Source of the DNA: Canna indica
Taxonomy: Eukaryota > Streptophyta > Magnoliopsida > Zingiberales > Cannaceae
Direction of reading: 5' to 3'
NCBI GenBank assembly: GCA_034359265.1
Contig: CP136890.1
Coordinates: forward strand, 29,864,501-29,928,500
DNA length: 64,000 bases
Each line of letters begins with the position of its first letter. Position 1 is the first letter of the stretch. The translations under genes and the position numbers were made by a program. Below the pieces are notes generated by a model. It was not told where the DNA came from, did not search any database, and saw only the letters and a list, made by a program, of their open reading frames with translations. Below are positions 10,191-22,040 of the stretch, one piece after another.

Positions 10191-11609
10191 ATGTTCCACA
10201 TAAAGTTCACATTCAAATAGGTTAAGTTGTATTGTAATACATGGATGATAATACTTTCTATAATAAGAACTTATCATCACGATTCATACAAATTTTTTGT
10301 TTAAGAAATATAGATATTGAACCTAGAGGAAAAGCATTTACATACATTAACTATATAATGGATGTGGAAGAATGTAAAATAATTGTGACTCATTATTAAT
10401 GTTATTAGAATTATACCATTGTTTAATGTAAAGATAATTATGCCCTTTTATATGTGAAAGGATGCAATTTCAAATAAAGAAGTGTAATTTCAAATGAAAA
10501 GATATGTGACCTTTGAAAAGGGTGCAATAAGTGGACATGTGGGCTTTGAAGATAAATTTTATCATTCTACAAATACTATCTCCTTTGATGGAAAGAATGT
10601 GTAAGGTTGTTGAGAAAACAACGAGGACAAGAGGGTCTCAAAGTCTACAAATAAAGTTTGTGATAGACTAGAAAAATTTTTACACATTCATTTTGGTGCT
10701 TGGATGCACGGAATCAAACTATGGCGGGAGGTATGTTGTTGATCTTCCGCATTTAATTATTCATGTAGTATCTGCATTCACATGCCCCAATATCCAATCT
10801 TTCCTCTCACTTCATCAACAGCAAGTATAGGAACATTTTGATTAAAATATAAGTTTTTAATCTGATTTGAGCATTTTGTAAAAAAAACCCATCTAATACA
10901 TAATTTACAAATGTACCTCTCAAGCCTTTAATTTTTTTTAAGATAATATCAATAATATTTGATAAGTATTATATTATAACAATTACTATCAACTTTATAT
11001 TAAATACTGAGCTAAGATGAAAGCCTATAAAGTGGATGTATAGTTGGTAATAAAGCATAACCTAATCAATTTCAAAAGGGAACTTTTGTGAAAAATAATT
11101 GTCTGAAAATGAGACGAAGCTTTCCCTCTTGTGAAAAATAATTGTCCGGAAATGAGATGAAGCTGCTAGTAGGCTAAGCCTGACATGTCTCCGCTAAGAT
11201 ATAAGGTTTTAAACTGTGTTGGCTTGACTTGTCTTAATGTTGAGATTAAGACTTAAGTAAAGGAAATTTATTTAATTAAGCTAGTGATTTAGATGTATAA
11301 ATTAGTTGATGGATCATTATACCATTAACACATTTCAAATCTTAGCAAAAGTATTATAATATTTACTTTTTTTATATTTTCGTATCTTTTTTTTCATTTC
11401 TCTTCTTAAAAATTCAAACAAGTTAAAAAGGCTATAAAACAATTATGAACTTGCACAAATAGACCAATTTCCATTGTGATAATAATATGGCCTTCTTTCC
11501 CAAAAATGAGAAAAACTGATACTGATAATGATATACAGCATACAAGCTTTACACCTGATATTCCCGACCAAAAATATCTAACAATGCATTTCATCATCAT
11601 CAGTATAAG
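10191..11609. other. AT-rich intergenic stretch downstream of the hydrolase gene
   Basis: I see no gene here. A 46-bp segment (TTGTGAAAAATAATTGTC...) is tandemly duplicated at about 11085-11130 and 11131-11176. The part just left of 11610 is the likely 3' untranslated region and terminator of the hydrolase gene. Confidence 0.6.
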
Positions 11610-14600
11610 CTAATTTAATTTGTTATCAACCGTAGCCACAAGAAATTTATGAATCAAGTTATTAACTTGATCTGACTTCTCCAGTTGCAACGCATGCCCG
11701 GCGTCTTTAATAACTTCTAACCTTGACTTCTCACCCAAATGTCTGTTTTATAAGCAATTTAAATAATGTATGTATAAGTGGCCATGATGTAGCATGCAAA
11801 ATAAAATGCAATATATACAGATATTAATTAGATCTACTATATATTTTCAACACATGAAATAATTTTGGTGACCCTCTTCTACTTCCATAGTTAATTAGAT
11901 ATAGTCGTAGTTGACTTGGCAATTTCCTTATATATCTTGTTCCTATATATATGCCAATCCATTCTTTTGAATTATTTGATGATCATATAAGTCAATGCAC
12001 TTTGTGTTTGTATCATTTTGAAAGATGTATTGCTTTATTTAAGTTTCATGTAAAAGAAATATATTTTCCATATAACAAGACTTTTAGAAAAGAAATACCA
12101 AGTACCTCTGTAATTGATAAGCAAGTGGGATTGGGAAAAAACTATCCTTGTCTCCCCATAGAATAAGAGTGTCCTGCCAAGAAAATAAAAAATCATCATA
12201 AATATAGTTCACATATATGTTTTTTATTTATTCAAGAAAACAAAGTAACATCTAACAAGGTCGCATACATGTTGATATAAGGAATGTAGTAGCTAAAAAT
12301 CAGCATTCGCAGGTTGCTAATCGGAAAAAATGAAAGCTTATTGAGTAAAGCATATATCATTTGCTAATGGGGAAAAATGAAAGCTTATTGATATAATAGT
12401 AAAGCATACATACCAATTCAGCATCTTTTATCAATTTCTTGTTACCAAACAAACTAATATATATTTTTATTGGTAAAATGTCATACTAGCATTAAAAGAT
12501 TAGTAAGGAACGGCCATGATCAGTACGAGCAATATAGAGAAAGACTTCACCGGGGCGAGAAAGACTTCTAGGTTGGCCACAGTTATTTGGTGCTGGGTCT
12601 TATGGCAAGCAAGAAACAACTCGATTTTCAACCATAAATCGGCTTCAATGAGGCAAATAGTGGGGTCTTCCGAGTCATTCTGGTCTCGACTTGTTGTTGG
12701 TTGATCGACGACCCAGTAGATTTGTGGTCTACTGGTTTGTTTTCCTTGTTTTTAATGTCTGTTTCGGTTTTATGTTGTTTTGTGATGGCTTCATTTCTCA
12801 TTGAAACTGATTCATCCTATCACCTGTCTACTTTGTAATGTTCTCATTTCCCTTCTTATGAAATGAAGTGGTGTGGCTATTGGCCTCACTTTTATGTCAA
12901 AAAAAAAAGTACGAGCAATATAGAGATGCATATTATATTTAAATCTATCAAATAAACAATTAATCTATTTTTACCTGAATCATGCATAGAGATCTACTCT
13001 CTTGATTATTATATAATGTTAATATTTAAAGGGTGAGCAATTTTTCAAAAAAAATTAAGCTATTAGGAAAAGACCAATTTTATATATTTATGGCTTAATA
13101 AACCTAAGGCAGATAAGCCACGGATGAAAGGCTCTACACTAGCACAAAGACAATTCAACGGGTAAATATAAATGGGAGCAATCTGGGATTCAAACTCTGT
13201 TAAGATTTGATTGGGTTGTCAAATTTTTCAAAACGAAAGCTACCGTTTAATATTTAATAGCTAACTTCTAAGTACAAAAAAATTAATATGACCGCTAGTT
13301 TCCCTAATTTTCTATGGATGTGTTACTGCATATATGCGTGAAGTTCTGAACATGAAACTCTATATAAGGCCTTCTTGGCAACATATTGGCCCTAATCTGC
13401 AACATTTAATCTTAGTTTCTGAAGTGCATGGTTTCAAATTGTTTCTTTGATTGCCTTATTGCAATTTTTAGATTAAGTGGACTCAGGAAAGTAATCAGTT
13501 TTACCTTATTAATAACGGGAAGCGGGTCAAGGTCGATCCCCCTTTCAATAAGGTCATCCAGCAGTTCAATCCTCTCCTTTCTATGATTTCTATACATCAC
13601 CTAATATACATAATAAGAAGCATTAGGTCAAGAAGAACATGAACCATAAATATTATGCCATATCCAGAATAAATATATAAAAATACTTGACCCAATAAAA
13701 TAATGGGGATAAGAAAGACTGCCGACATGCTTTAGTTCATTTTCGTAGACTGTCTGACCCTATAAGTAACCTCACTAAACCACTAAAGATTGGTTGTTTG
13801 GTTATTTTATCACCTAACCTGAACTGTATATAAGTAGAGACACTTGTACCTCCCATCGAAAGTTTATATGAGTGCCAAATTCACAGAATTTCTCCACACA
13901 TTCAAACAAGTGTCTTTGCATGTGAGAGGTATCTCCTTTTGCTCCACAAGAAATAGCATTTTGAGCTATTCGATTATTCTTTGACATAACCAAACATCAC
14001 TTCACTTGATGAATGATGACTCAATTATAAATTATAATAATCATTTTGGCTCATTACTTCAGCTAATTTGTTTGCTACATCATATTAAAGTCCTTAAACA
14101 TGGATTATGAATATATAAAACATGATGCAGAACAAACAGTGCGACCAAATCAAGACTTACAAAATGAATGTTGCAACATCCAAGCACACACAAATGAAGC
14201 AAATATAGCAAATGGCACAAAGCTCGGAAGATTCTTCCCACCCTTCCATCAAAGGTACATGTTGATGCATGTTAATGGTCATCTGATGTGTTTCTGATAG
14301 GAGATACCTTATTTGCTAAGGGGGAAGACCGGACACCACATGAGACAAATTGACAAAATATTGGGCATTTATCGCTCTTTTTCAATTTATGTACTGAGAG
14401 ATGACGGCCATGTACTAAGTTTTAGCATCAGCTTTGTACGAAATTGCAAGAATCTAACCAGATGAATTATAAATGTTTGAGAAAATTTAAGGGAAAAACT
14501 TGAAATTCAATGTAAGATAAAGCCATCGTGATTTACGTCGCGACTAAAGCGGTGCCCCAACATTGATTGATTGATTCCGATTTATGAGGAAATCCCTCTT

Positions 14601-15434
14601 CGGGAATCGGGACCCACGCGATCGTTTAGGCGGTAAGCCGGTAAGGAGGTGAGAAAGTGTATAGGTTTTTCGTCCCACTAACAGTTAGTAATTTAGTATG
14701 ACTGTACGAGAAAGAGGAAGAAGGGAGGTAAGATTACCTACCTGGATAAAATCGTCGAGAACAAAGGCAGGGATCCACCGCGGTGGGCGGTACATTGATC
14801 GGCGCATGAGTTCCATCAGGTCCTCTGCCTTCTGCGGCAGGAGGGAATCGCGCACATCTCGCTCCTCTCTCGTCACCAACTCCTTCATTTGCTTCGTCGT
14901 CGCGCAGATTCCAGCGGTGAGCAACACCACCCGCTCCACCGCGTTCTCTGCCTCCGCCGCCGCCATTCGGAACGCCACAAACCCGCCATAGCTGATCCCC
15001 ACAACGGAGTACCTGGTGACGCCGAGCTGGCGCATCGCCTTGGCCACGCACCAGGCCTGGAAACCCACAGACCGATCGGGGCCTTCGGAGCTGGATCGGC
15101 CGAAGAAGACAAGGTCTGGAATGTAGAGATCGAAGGCGCGGGAAAGGGGGCCGACCTGGCTCTCCCACTGCCATTTGGAGTTGCCGCCGAAGCCGTGGAT
15201 GAGGACGAGGGCGGGCTTTCGCGGACGGGCAGGGATCCAGAGGTGGATGGAGGCACCACCTAGGTCGAAGATGACGGGACGGAGCCCGTGGCGGAGGAAC
15301 AATAGGTCGAGGAGGAACTCCCGGAAGGCGACGAAAGATAGGAACCGCTGCGGGGCGGCGGTGAGGCGGAGGAGGGCGAGGAGGGCGTGGGAGAGGAGAC
15401 GGAGGATGTGCCGGAGAAGTTGAGGCGACTTCAT
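11610..15434 (-). CDS. Alpha/beta-hydrolase fold protein, four exons, 329 residues
   Basis: The exons, in reading order, are 15434-14742, 13600-13505, 12173-12106 and 11742-11610. All introns have GT..AG ends and the phases join without a break. The protein has a hydrophobic N-terminus, the oxyanion motif HGFGG (residues 80-84), the nucleophile elbow GISYGG (Ser148), WGDKDSFFP with the likely acid Asp273, and DAGHAL with the catalytic His302. This is the complete triad of a serine hydrolase of the plant family annotated as alpha/beta-hydrolase superfamily proteins; the natural substrate is not known from sequence. The start chosen is the first Met of the open frame, about 100 bp below a TATA box. 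Exon 1 is very GC-rich and the later exons are AT-rich, a common gradient in monocot genes. Intron 2 carries a LINE insertion. There are no disabling changes, so it is probably functional. Confidence 0.93.
12541..12907 (+). mobile_element. 5'-truncated LINE in intron 2 of the hydrolase gene
   Basis: The insert is flanked by perfect 19-bp target duplications, AGTACGAGCAATATAGAGA, at 12522-12540 and 12908-12926. It ends in an A-run of about ten. Its first part encodes VIWCWVLWQARNNSIFNHKS (about 12580-12640), typical of the far C-terminus of plant LINE ORF2. The rest is 3' untranslated sequence. It lies antisense to the host gene and away from the splice sites. Confidence 0.93.
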
Positions 15435-15535
15435 TGCGGTCTCGATGGATTAGCGTTAGGGTTTGTGGCCGGCCGGGCAGGGAGGAAGTGAGGACCGGCA
15501 CGGGGGGATGCCCATTTGCCACCTTCGCGTCGTTG

Positions 15536-15543
15536 TTTATATA
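15536..15543 (-). promoter_or_regulatory. Probable TATA box of the hydrolase gene
   Basis: On the minus strand the sequence is TATATAAA, about 100 bp upstream of the start codon at 15434. That places transcription start near 15505-15515, with a short GC-rich leader. It is the best TATA match in this interval. Confidence 0.6.
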
Positions 15544-15559
15544 TGGATGTGTCGTGTTT

Positions 15560-15902
15560 ATGATCACCCGCGGAGGAGCATAACCTTCTTACTCTGATCC
15601 GATGTTTTGATACTATAATTAATTATTAATTAATTATGACTTCAGAAATGTATGCATATAATTGTTAATATATGAAGAATAAAACAATATTTTTAAAGTA
15701 TGTAATTATTATGCCATCATCATCATCCTTTCTACAAAATAAACGGGCGGTTGTGTGAGATAATCGTGGTTTCTTAAAGTGGCAGATGTTCATTTAAAAG
15801 TAAGAACATTGGTGAAGCTTAAGAAAGATGGGAAGGGGAGAACGAGAAGAAGAAGAGAGTTATCCTACAGGGCACTTTGCAAAGAAATATAAAAGATTTG
15901 AT
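15560..15902. other. Intergenic DNA upstream of the hydrolase gene
   Basis: AT-rich sequence with no recognisable gene or element. It holds whatever distal promoter the hydrolase gene has. Confidence 0.5.
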
Positions 15903-18648
15903 TAAATTTCTCTAAAAGCGAATAAGGAATTTTTTTTCCAGAACCATGATAGGCATCCGGTATTTCTCAAAACCTGAACATCTTTTAAAAAATTCTCTAT
16001 AATAGGCATCCGGTATTTCCCGAAACCTGAACGCCTTTTAAAAAATTCTCTCACCGCCCTCACTGCCTCGTAACGGGGTTAACACGGCAGTTAACCCCAT
16101 TAACATATCCCACCCAAACCTCGTTACGTGCATGTAACAAGGTATAATTTGTTTCACGTCCACCCCGAGTTTCAAATGATACTCCAAATTCTCAAATTGA
16201 TATCACGTTCACGTTCGCCCAATCCTGTCGAATCCAGTTGCAGCTACACAATCCACCTGCTCGTTTGATCTTATGCCCTTCAAGTCAACGACAACTCGAT
16301 TCTTTCTTCCTCGCTACACCATATTTGGAACACAACATGTTAGTAGCTTGAAGGTCCAAAATTTAAAAAGTCATTTAAACAATTTTGTAGGCCATCAATT
16401 TGTGTTCTTGTTTTGAAATAGCTTGAAGGTCCATATCTTAGAATGCATTTTAAACAGTTTTGACCTCTACTCTTCATCCTGCTCGTTTGATCTTTTGTCC
16501 TTCAAGATGCTTGGTATGCATAGCTTGAAGGTCCACAACTAAGAATGAATTTAGGGGAAAGTTATGATGAAGCTGTTTATATGGTTTTAGAATGCATTTG
16601 TTTAATTGAAATTGTTTAAATGACCCTTAGTTTGATACTTGTACACACTAATTCTCACTCATCCAACTAGTGGAACTAATTGCATTACTTAAATTAGATT
16701 TTATGTGATTTTTTGATAATTTTAAAAGGTATTTCCAAGCTCATATTGGTCATTTAAACGGTTTGAATGAAACTGTTTAAATGGAATTGAAACTGTTTAA
16801 ATGACTTCCACTCTTTTGATTTGCCCATTGTTCACACTCATTTTGACTTATCCAAGTTGTTGATATAATTTCATTGAGTAAATTAAAATTTATATAATTT
16901 TTTTGATAATTTTAAAATATATTTTCAAGCTGAAATGACATTTAAATATTTTCATTAAAATTGTTTTAATGGTTCTGAAATTATTTAAATGGTAAAAATA
17001 GTTTCAGTTTGGTACATGTGCACATTAATTCTCACTCATTCAAGTAGTGGAACCAATTGCATTCATTAAATTTAAATTTTTGTAATTTTTTTTTTTTGCG
17101 ATTTTAGAAGGCATTTCTAAGTTGATATGGACTATTTAAACTGTTTAAATGGTTTAAACAATTTCAGTTTGATACTTGTACACACTAATTCTCATTCATC
17201 AAAGTAGTGGAACCAATTGCACTACTTAAGTTGGATTTTATGTGATTTTTTTATGATTTTAGAAGGCATTGTTAAGCTGAAATGAGTTATTTAAATAGTT
17301 TCACTAAAGCTATTTAAATGGCCCTCAAATTATTTAAATGACTTTAATTAATTTGATTTGTCACTTGTTCACACATTTTGACTCATCCAAGTCGTGGACA
17401 TAATTTCACTAAGTAAATTAGAATTTATGTGATTTTTTAATATTTTTAGAATGTATTTTTAAATTAAAATGATATATTTAAACAGTTTCATTACCTTGAA
17501 ACTATTTAAATGGTTAAAACTAAAGTGCCAAACTAAAATTATTGAAATGGTTAAAACCAAAGCTGAAATCACAATAATTCTTAACATTAAATACTTTGGA
17601 TGAACTAAATCTGCCTTGCAAAAGTGTCAAATCAAAACAGTCGAAAATGGTTAAAACTATTTAAATAGTTTGAGAGTCATTTAAACATAAATAGTTTTAG
17701 TGAAACTATTTAAATAGTCTATTTTAGCTTAAAAATGGCTTCTAAAACCACAAAAAAAAAAATCACATTCTAATTTAATGTATGCAATTAGGTCTACAAC
17801 TTGTATTTGAGATAATTAAATAGGCTATTTAAATAATTTCAAAGTCATTTAAATAGTTTTAGTGAAACTATTTAAATAGCTAATTTTAGCTGTGAAATAC
17901 CTTTTAAAATCATCAAAAATTCACAAAAAATGAATATAATTAGTTACACTATTTGGATGAGTGAGAATTAGTGTGGACAAGACCCAAACTAAAATTATTT
18001 AAGCCATTTAAATAGTTTCACAACCAGTGAAACTGTTTAAATAGGCATTTGAGCTTGTAAATGTATACTAAAATCACCAAAAACAAATGAAATTACAATA
18101 GTTCTAATTAAACAATTTTTTTTTCACCAAACCAAAACTATATAATTGTTTAAACAGTTTCATTTATCATTGAGTAAAAATGCTAGAATGACTTTTATAT
18201 ATACGGATAACAAAAACATACATTTTTTACCTACAGATCACAAAAATAAAGGCTAGAATTGAAATGTAGGTCAAACCCTAGCGAAGAAATACCTTTTGGG
18301 GAAACTGGTCGAGGTCGCTTTTGCCGGAGTGGCTGTCTAGCAGTCAGGGCGAAAATAAGTCGCTTGGTTGCTCATTGTCGGCTTCGCAAAAGGGAGAAGA
18401 AAGAGAATGAGGCCTGGCCGCTTGTCGCCTGGTCACTCATGTTATGCAAGAAACATGGATTAACATCAAGAGGTGAAAAGGCGTGGGCAGGATATATGTT
18501 AGCATGGTTAATTGTTGTGCTAACCCCATTATGAGGTAGTGAGGGTAGTGATTGAATTTTTTAAAAGGCATTCAGGTTTCGAGAAATGTCAGATGCCTAT
18601 TCTAGTTTTGAGAAAAAAGCATTCCCTATTCGCTTTTAGGGAAATCAC
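15903..18648. mobile_element. Non-autonomous DNA transposon with long terminal inverted repeats (Mutator-like)
   Basis: The left end (from ATTTCTCTAAAAGCGAATA at about 15903) is repeated in inverted form at the right end (TATTCGCTTTTAGGGAAAT, to about 18648). The match continues inward for about 200 bp: TAGGCATCCGG..CTCAAAACCTGAAC pairs with the complement of 18555-18605, and CCCTCACTGCCTCGTAACGG with the complement of 18520-18545. Long TIRs without a transposase gene fit a Mutator-like (MULE) derivative, but I found no clear 9-bp target duplication, so the superfamily is inferred. The left TIR has an extra partial tandem copy (about 15953-16005 and 16006-16060). The interior is filled by degenerate repeats. 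Confidence 0.7.
16300..18185. repeat. Degenerate satellite-like repeats, direct then inverted, inside the long-TIR element
   Basis: A unit of about 180 to 310 bp recurs in plus orientation at about 16630, 16810, 17010 and 17165. Its landmarks are CACACTAATTCTCACTCATCC, TGGAACTAATTGCATTACTTAA, a T-run and CATTTAAACAGTTT. From about 17540 to 18100 the same landmarks appear on the opposite strand (GGATGAGTGAGAATTAGTGTGG near 17955). The word ATTTAAA occurs dozens of times. The array is therefore head-to-head around about 17520. No open frame of note crosses it. Confidence 0.75.
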
Positions 18649-18695
18649 TGGAACCAAAAGAATTATATATTGTGACAAGAAATGGCACATTAGAG

Positions 18696-19757
18696 CACTA
18701 CAAGAAACTACCTACATTCCGACGCCTAGTTATTATAAAATTTTAACGCTAGCGATCGTCAAAAATATTCTTAAGGACGTCTACAAAAGCAATGAAACTT
18801 CGTCAATAATCACTAGAGCCGAAATTGAGTTTTTTAACGCATGATGAGGCGTCGAAATATGTGATATATCGATGCATCTGACAGGCGTCGAAATATATGA
18901 TATATTGACGTCTCTGACAAGTGTCGAAAACTCGCATAAGCATTTATTCTTGCATATCAGCGCCTGTGCCAGGTGCCGATATGCAAGTATTTTTTCTAAA
19001 AAACACCACAGGATTGCTCGTGGTATTCGAGCCGCGCCTACTCGAATACTGCGTGCGGCGCGTACGCGGTATTCGAGCAACTGCAAGCTAGCGCGATCGC
19101 TCGAGCAGGCGTGACTGCTCATTTTCGCGTGTGGTTTGAATTAATTAATTTTATTTATATTAAATTTAATTACATTTAAATCAGATAAAAACTTTAAATC
19201 AATTATCTAATAGAAACAAATAATTTAGGATGACTTAAATAAAAAATTGAATTTAAACATAAGATACACATTGCATGATAATAATAAAAAATTATGTACC
19301 AACCTTTGAAATAAATTTGATGAATTGAACCTATTCAATAACCTGAAAAAAAAAGGAGAAGAAAAAATTAGTAAGAAAAATGAAGAAGAAATAAGGAAGA
19401 AGAAGAAAAAGAGGAAGAAGATGAGAGAAAGAAAGAAGAAGATGAAAAAAAAGAGAGAAAGGAAGAAATGAGAGAAGGGAAGATAATAGAAAAAATAAAG
19501 ATATATATAGAAAAATAAAAAAATAAAAAAAATAAAAACTTTTACAAGAGACGGGTTGATGTGGTGGGCGCACTCGCTTACCGTGACTGCTGTCGCGGGC
19601 CCGGTATCCTGGCGCCAGAAATGTTTTATACACGTTTCGACGCCTACACCAGGCGTCAAAACGTGTGTATATCACAACTTTTAACTAGTTTTACATTTCA
19701 ACGTCTTCATTTGACTTCGAAAATTTTCCGACGATAAAATGAGTTTTTGTTGTAGTG
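18696..19757. mobile_element. Non-autonomous mini-CACTA element, 1062 bp, nested in the solo LTR
   Basis: The termini CACTACAAGAAAC and TTTTTGTTGTAGTG are inverted repeats, flanked by GAG on both sides (18693-18695 and 19758-19760). Joining the flanks restores the LTR text seen at 30585 onward (AAATGGCA..CTAGAG..GGTGAATAGT). Subterminal motifs such as GCGTCGAAATATRTGATATA recur near both ends. The middle has an AAG/AGG-rich stretch (about 19350-19530). There is no transposase gene; movement would need enzyme from elsewhere. Confidence 0.9.
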
Positions 19758-20012
19758 GAGAGGAGGATGAATAGTATGTTGCAAATAATTAAGATTAAAT
19801 TCTAATTTTAATCAATTATTGAAATAAGAGGCAAATGACAAGTTTAATCATCTAAGCGGAAGCAATATAAATAAATTAAACACAAGCACAATTAGGCAAT
19901 ATTAATAAACTTATTTATAGTGGTTCGACTTCTAACCAAGCCTACATCCACTACCCAAACTCATCGTTTAGGATTTCAACTGAATTTATTATATAATTAT
20001 CATTTACAAGCT

Positions 20013-20408
20013 AAGGTGATAATCCTTTTCCAACGACTCTCTTTCCAATGGTCATTCTCTTCCCAAGAGTCTCTTCAACTTCTTTATCACCATGGACAGC
20101 TAACTAAACTAGTAAATACAAATGGATTTATGTCTTTACATCAAGACAATCACTCAAACCAAGTGGATTGCAACCATTAACAACCTATGTCAATTACAAC
20201 CATTAAATCTAAGGTGATAATCCTCTTCCAGCGACTCTCTTTCCAATGGTCATTCTCTTCCCAAGAGTCTCTTCAACTCCTCTATCACCATGGACAACTA
20301 ACTAAACTAGTAAATACAAGTGGATTTATATCTTTACACCAATACAACCACTCAAACCAAGTGGATTGCAACCATTAACAACCTATGTCAATTACAACCT
20401 TTAAATCA
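20013..20408. repeat. 198-bp tandem duplication inside the solo LTR
   Basis: Units 20013-20210 and 20211-20408 are nearly identical; both start AAGGTGATAATCC and contain CTTCCCAAGAGTCTCTTCAA. The two parallel open frames through the units are a consequence of the duplication. Confidence 0.9.
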
Positions 20409-21009
20409 TAATAAAAATCCATAAAAATACAACTAATTAAATTGGAGCAAATAAGTAAAACAACAGTAAGTAACTCCAAACATGAACTCCTAACTCCTCT
20501 TTGATGATGAATCATTCAAGAACAAGACTAATATTAAGAAATTTTGGAGAAACGACTCAAGGAAAGCTTAGAGTATATCAAAGGATGGTTCAATAATCAT
20601 TAAGGGCTCAAAGGAAGGCAAAGAACCTAAATATATAGAAAAACAAGAGTATAAGGCTCAAGATCAACAACATCCCTTCGACCGAAGCTGCATTGTGCGC
20701 AGTTTTAGCACGGGTTCATATTTCGATTTTGATTTTGAGTTTCGGGTTTGGTTTTCTTCACCATCATCATGCCAAGGTTTTTACTATCATTCTAGACTTA
20801 GAAATCTAGACATTAATCTTCTTTCACTTTTGAGCATCAATCAACGTCATTTGAGATTTTTCGATTTATCATCGATCTTCCAATCACAGACGTCGCGTGC
20901 TACTCAACTTGTAAGCTGAAATTATTTCTCACTTAAACATTAGTTCCGAGTTTGTTAGCATCAAAATTAAAATTGAGACTAATGTTAAAAACCTTATGCC
21001 AACATATAT

Positions 21010-21329
21010 ATCAACAAATATGATGCATTAATTCTATTAATTGAGAACGTTGAAATATTATTTTGCCCCAAATAGTGAAATCTTCTGGATTGACCGCTTA
21101 TGGTTGGCATATATTTTTACCCTCTAATTGATAGGGTTAAAAATTAGTCTCAATACAGGGGAACCTAACGAGGTATATGTTAAAATTTTGAACCCCTTTT
21201 CAAATCTTAATAATTCTATCTTTTTCATGTTAATTTTTAATTTATTTCACTCTTTCTCCCTTCTTAGTTTAATGTTGACCTAATCATATTAGATTTGATT
21301 TGATGGAATCAAACCTCGGTTTAGCTCCA
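21010..21329. other. AT-rich stretch between the solo LTR and LINE-A
   Basis: No gene or element end is recognisable. The exact 5' end of LINE-A could lie within it. Confidence 0.5.
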
Positions 21330-21370
21330 TCTAACTTCAAGTGACCAAGTTGATATAACCAACCTTATTC

Positions 21371-21780
21371 GAAGGTGAAGGCGACTCTTTGATTCGGAGA
21401 ATTGCGAAATCTCCATGATTTTCTCCCAAACCAAAGAAACCTCCCGATCTACATATATTCAGGGGGATGATCTATTGGTCTTGGAGCAGCACTGGAAATT
21501 AATATGGCATTCGATCAAGGAGACTCCTTGCGACGGAAACTTCCAATGGGAGGCATGGCGGGAACTTCCTCTAGCGAAGGTGAAGGCGACTCTTTGATTT
21601 GGAGAATTGGGAAATCTCCAGGATTTCCTCCCAAACTCCTCCCAAACTAAAGAAACCTCCTGATCTGCATTCAGGGGGACAATCTACTAGTCCTAGAGCA
21701 GCATTGGAAATTAATATGGCATTCAATCAAGGAGACTCCTTGCGATAGAAACTTCCTATGATAGGTATGAACTCATCTCC
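21371..21780 (+). repeat. Tandem duplication of about 206 bp in the LINE-A 5' region
   Basis: The block beginning GAAGGTGAAGGCGACTCTTTG occurs at about 21371 and 21577. It continues in parallel through GGGGATGATCTA / GGGGACAATCTA and ATTAATATGGCATTC to about 21780. The copies differ by scattered substitutions and small indels. Confidence 0.8.
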
Positions 21781-22040
21781 TACTGTTAGCAAATCTTCAT
21801 TGGAAAATGTCTATAATGCTTCGAATCGGAACTATGTTTCTATGGAGAATCCTTTGTTTGTAAAAGCTTAGAAGCAAAGTACAGGATTATTCAAGCTAAG
21901 AAGAACAATCTGACATCCTGGGCTACCCTTTTCAAAGGAGCCTAGGTATCTGATGACATGCCGCAAACAACTGGTTTAGATGTGAAACATTGATGAAAAC
22001 TTGATGCTAGCTGCTAGGTCCGAATTGTGTAATAGACTTT

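Larger units (their letters stand above)
18671..21004 (-). mobile_element. Solo LTR (Ty1-copia type) carrying a nested mini-CACTA
   Basis: The LTR runs from TGTGACAAGAAATGG to CTTATGCCAACA. It is flanked on both sides by TATAT (18666-18670 and 21005-21009), a 5-bp target duplication, so it is a solo LTR and not half of a larger element. It belongs to the same family as the LTR at 30585-32139: shared blocks include TAGTGGTTCG near 19917 and TTTGTTAGCATCAAAATTAAA near 20951. Without the inserted CACTA and one copy of its target duplication it is 1269 bp. The minus orientation is taken from the related element. Confidence 0.85.

Noticed and set aside
11941..12166. Plus-strand gene of 71 codons
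   Set aside because: It overlaps exon 3 of the hydrolase gene on the other strand and has no features of its own.
14734..15567. Long Pro/Arg-rich open frame of 277 codons on the minus strand
   Set aside because: It is an alternative frame of the GC-rich first exon of the hydrolase gene and has no domain. The plus-strand frames here are also shadows.
19225..19675. Membrane protein with Phe/Leu-rich segments
   Set aside because: It is the translation of an AAG/AAA-rich low-complexity stretch inside the mini-CACTA element.
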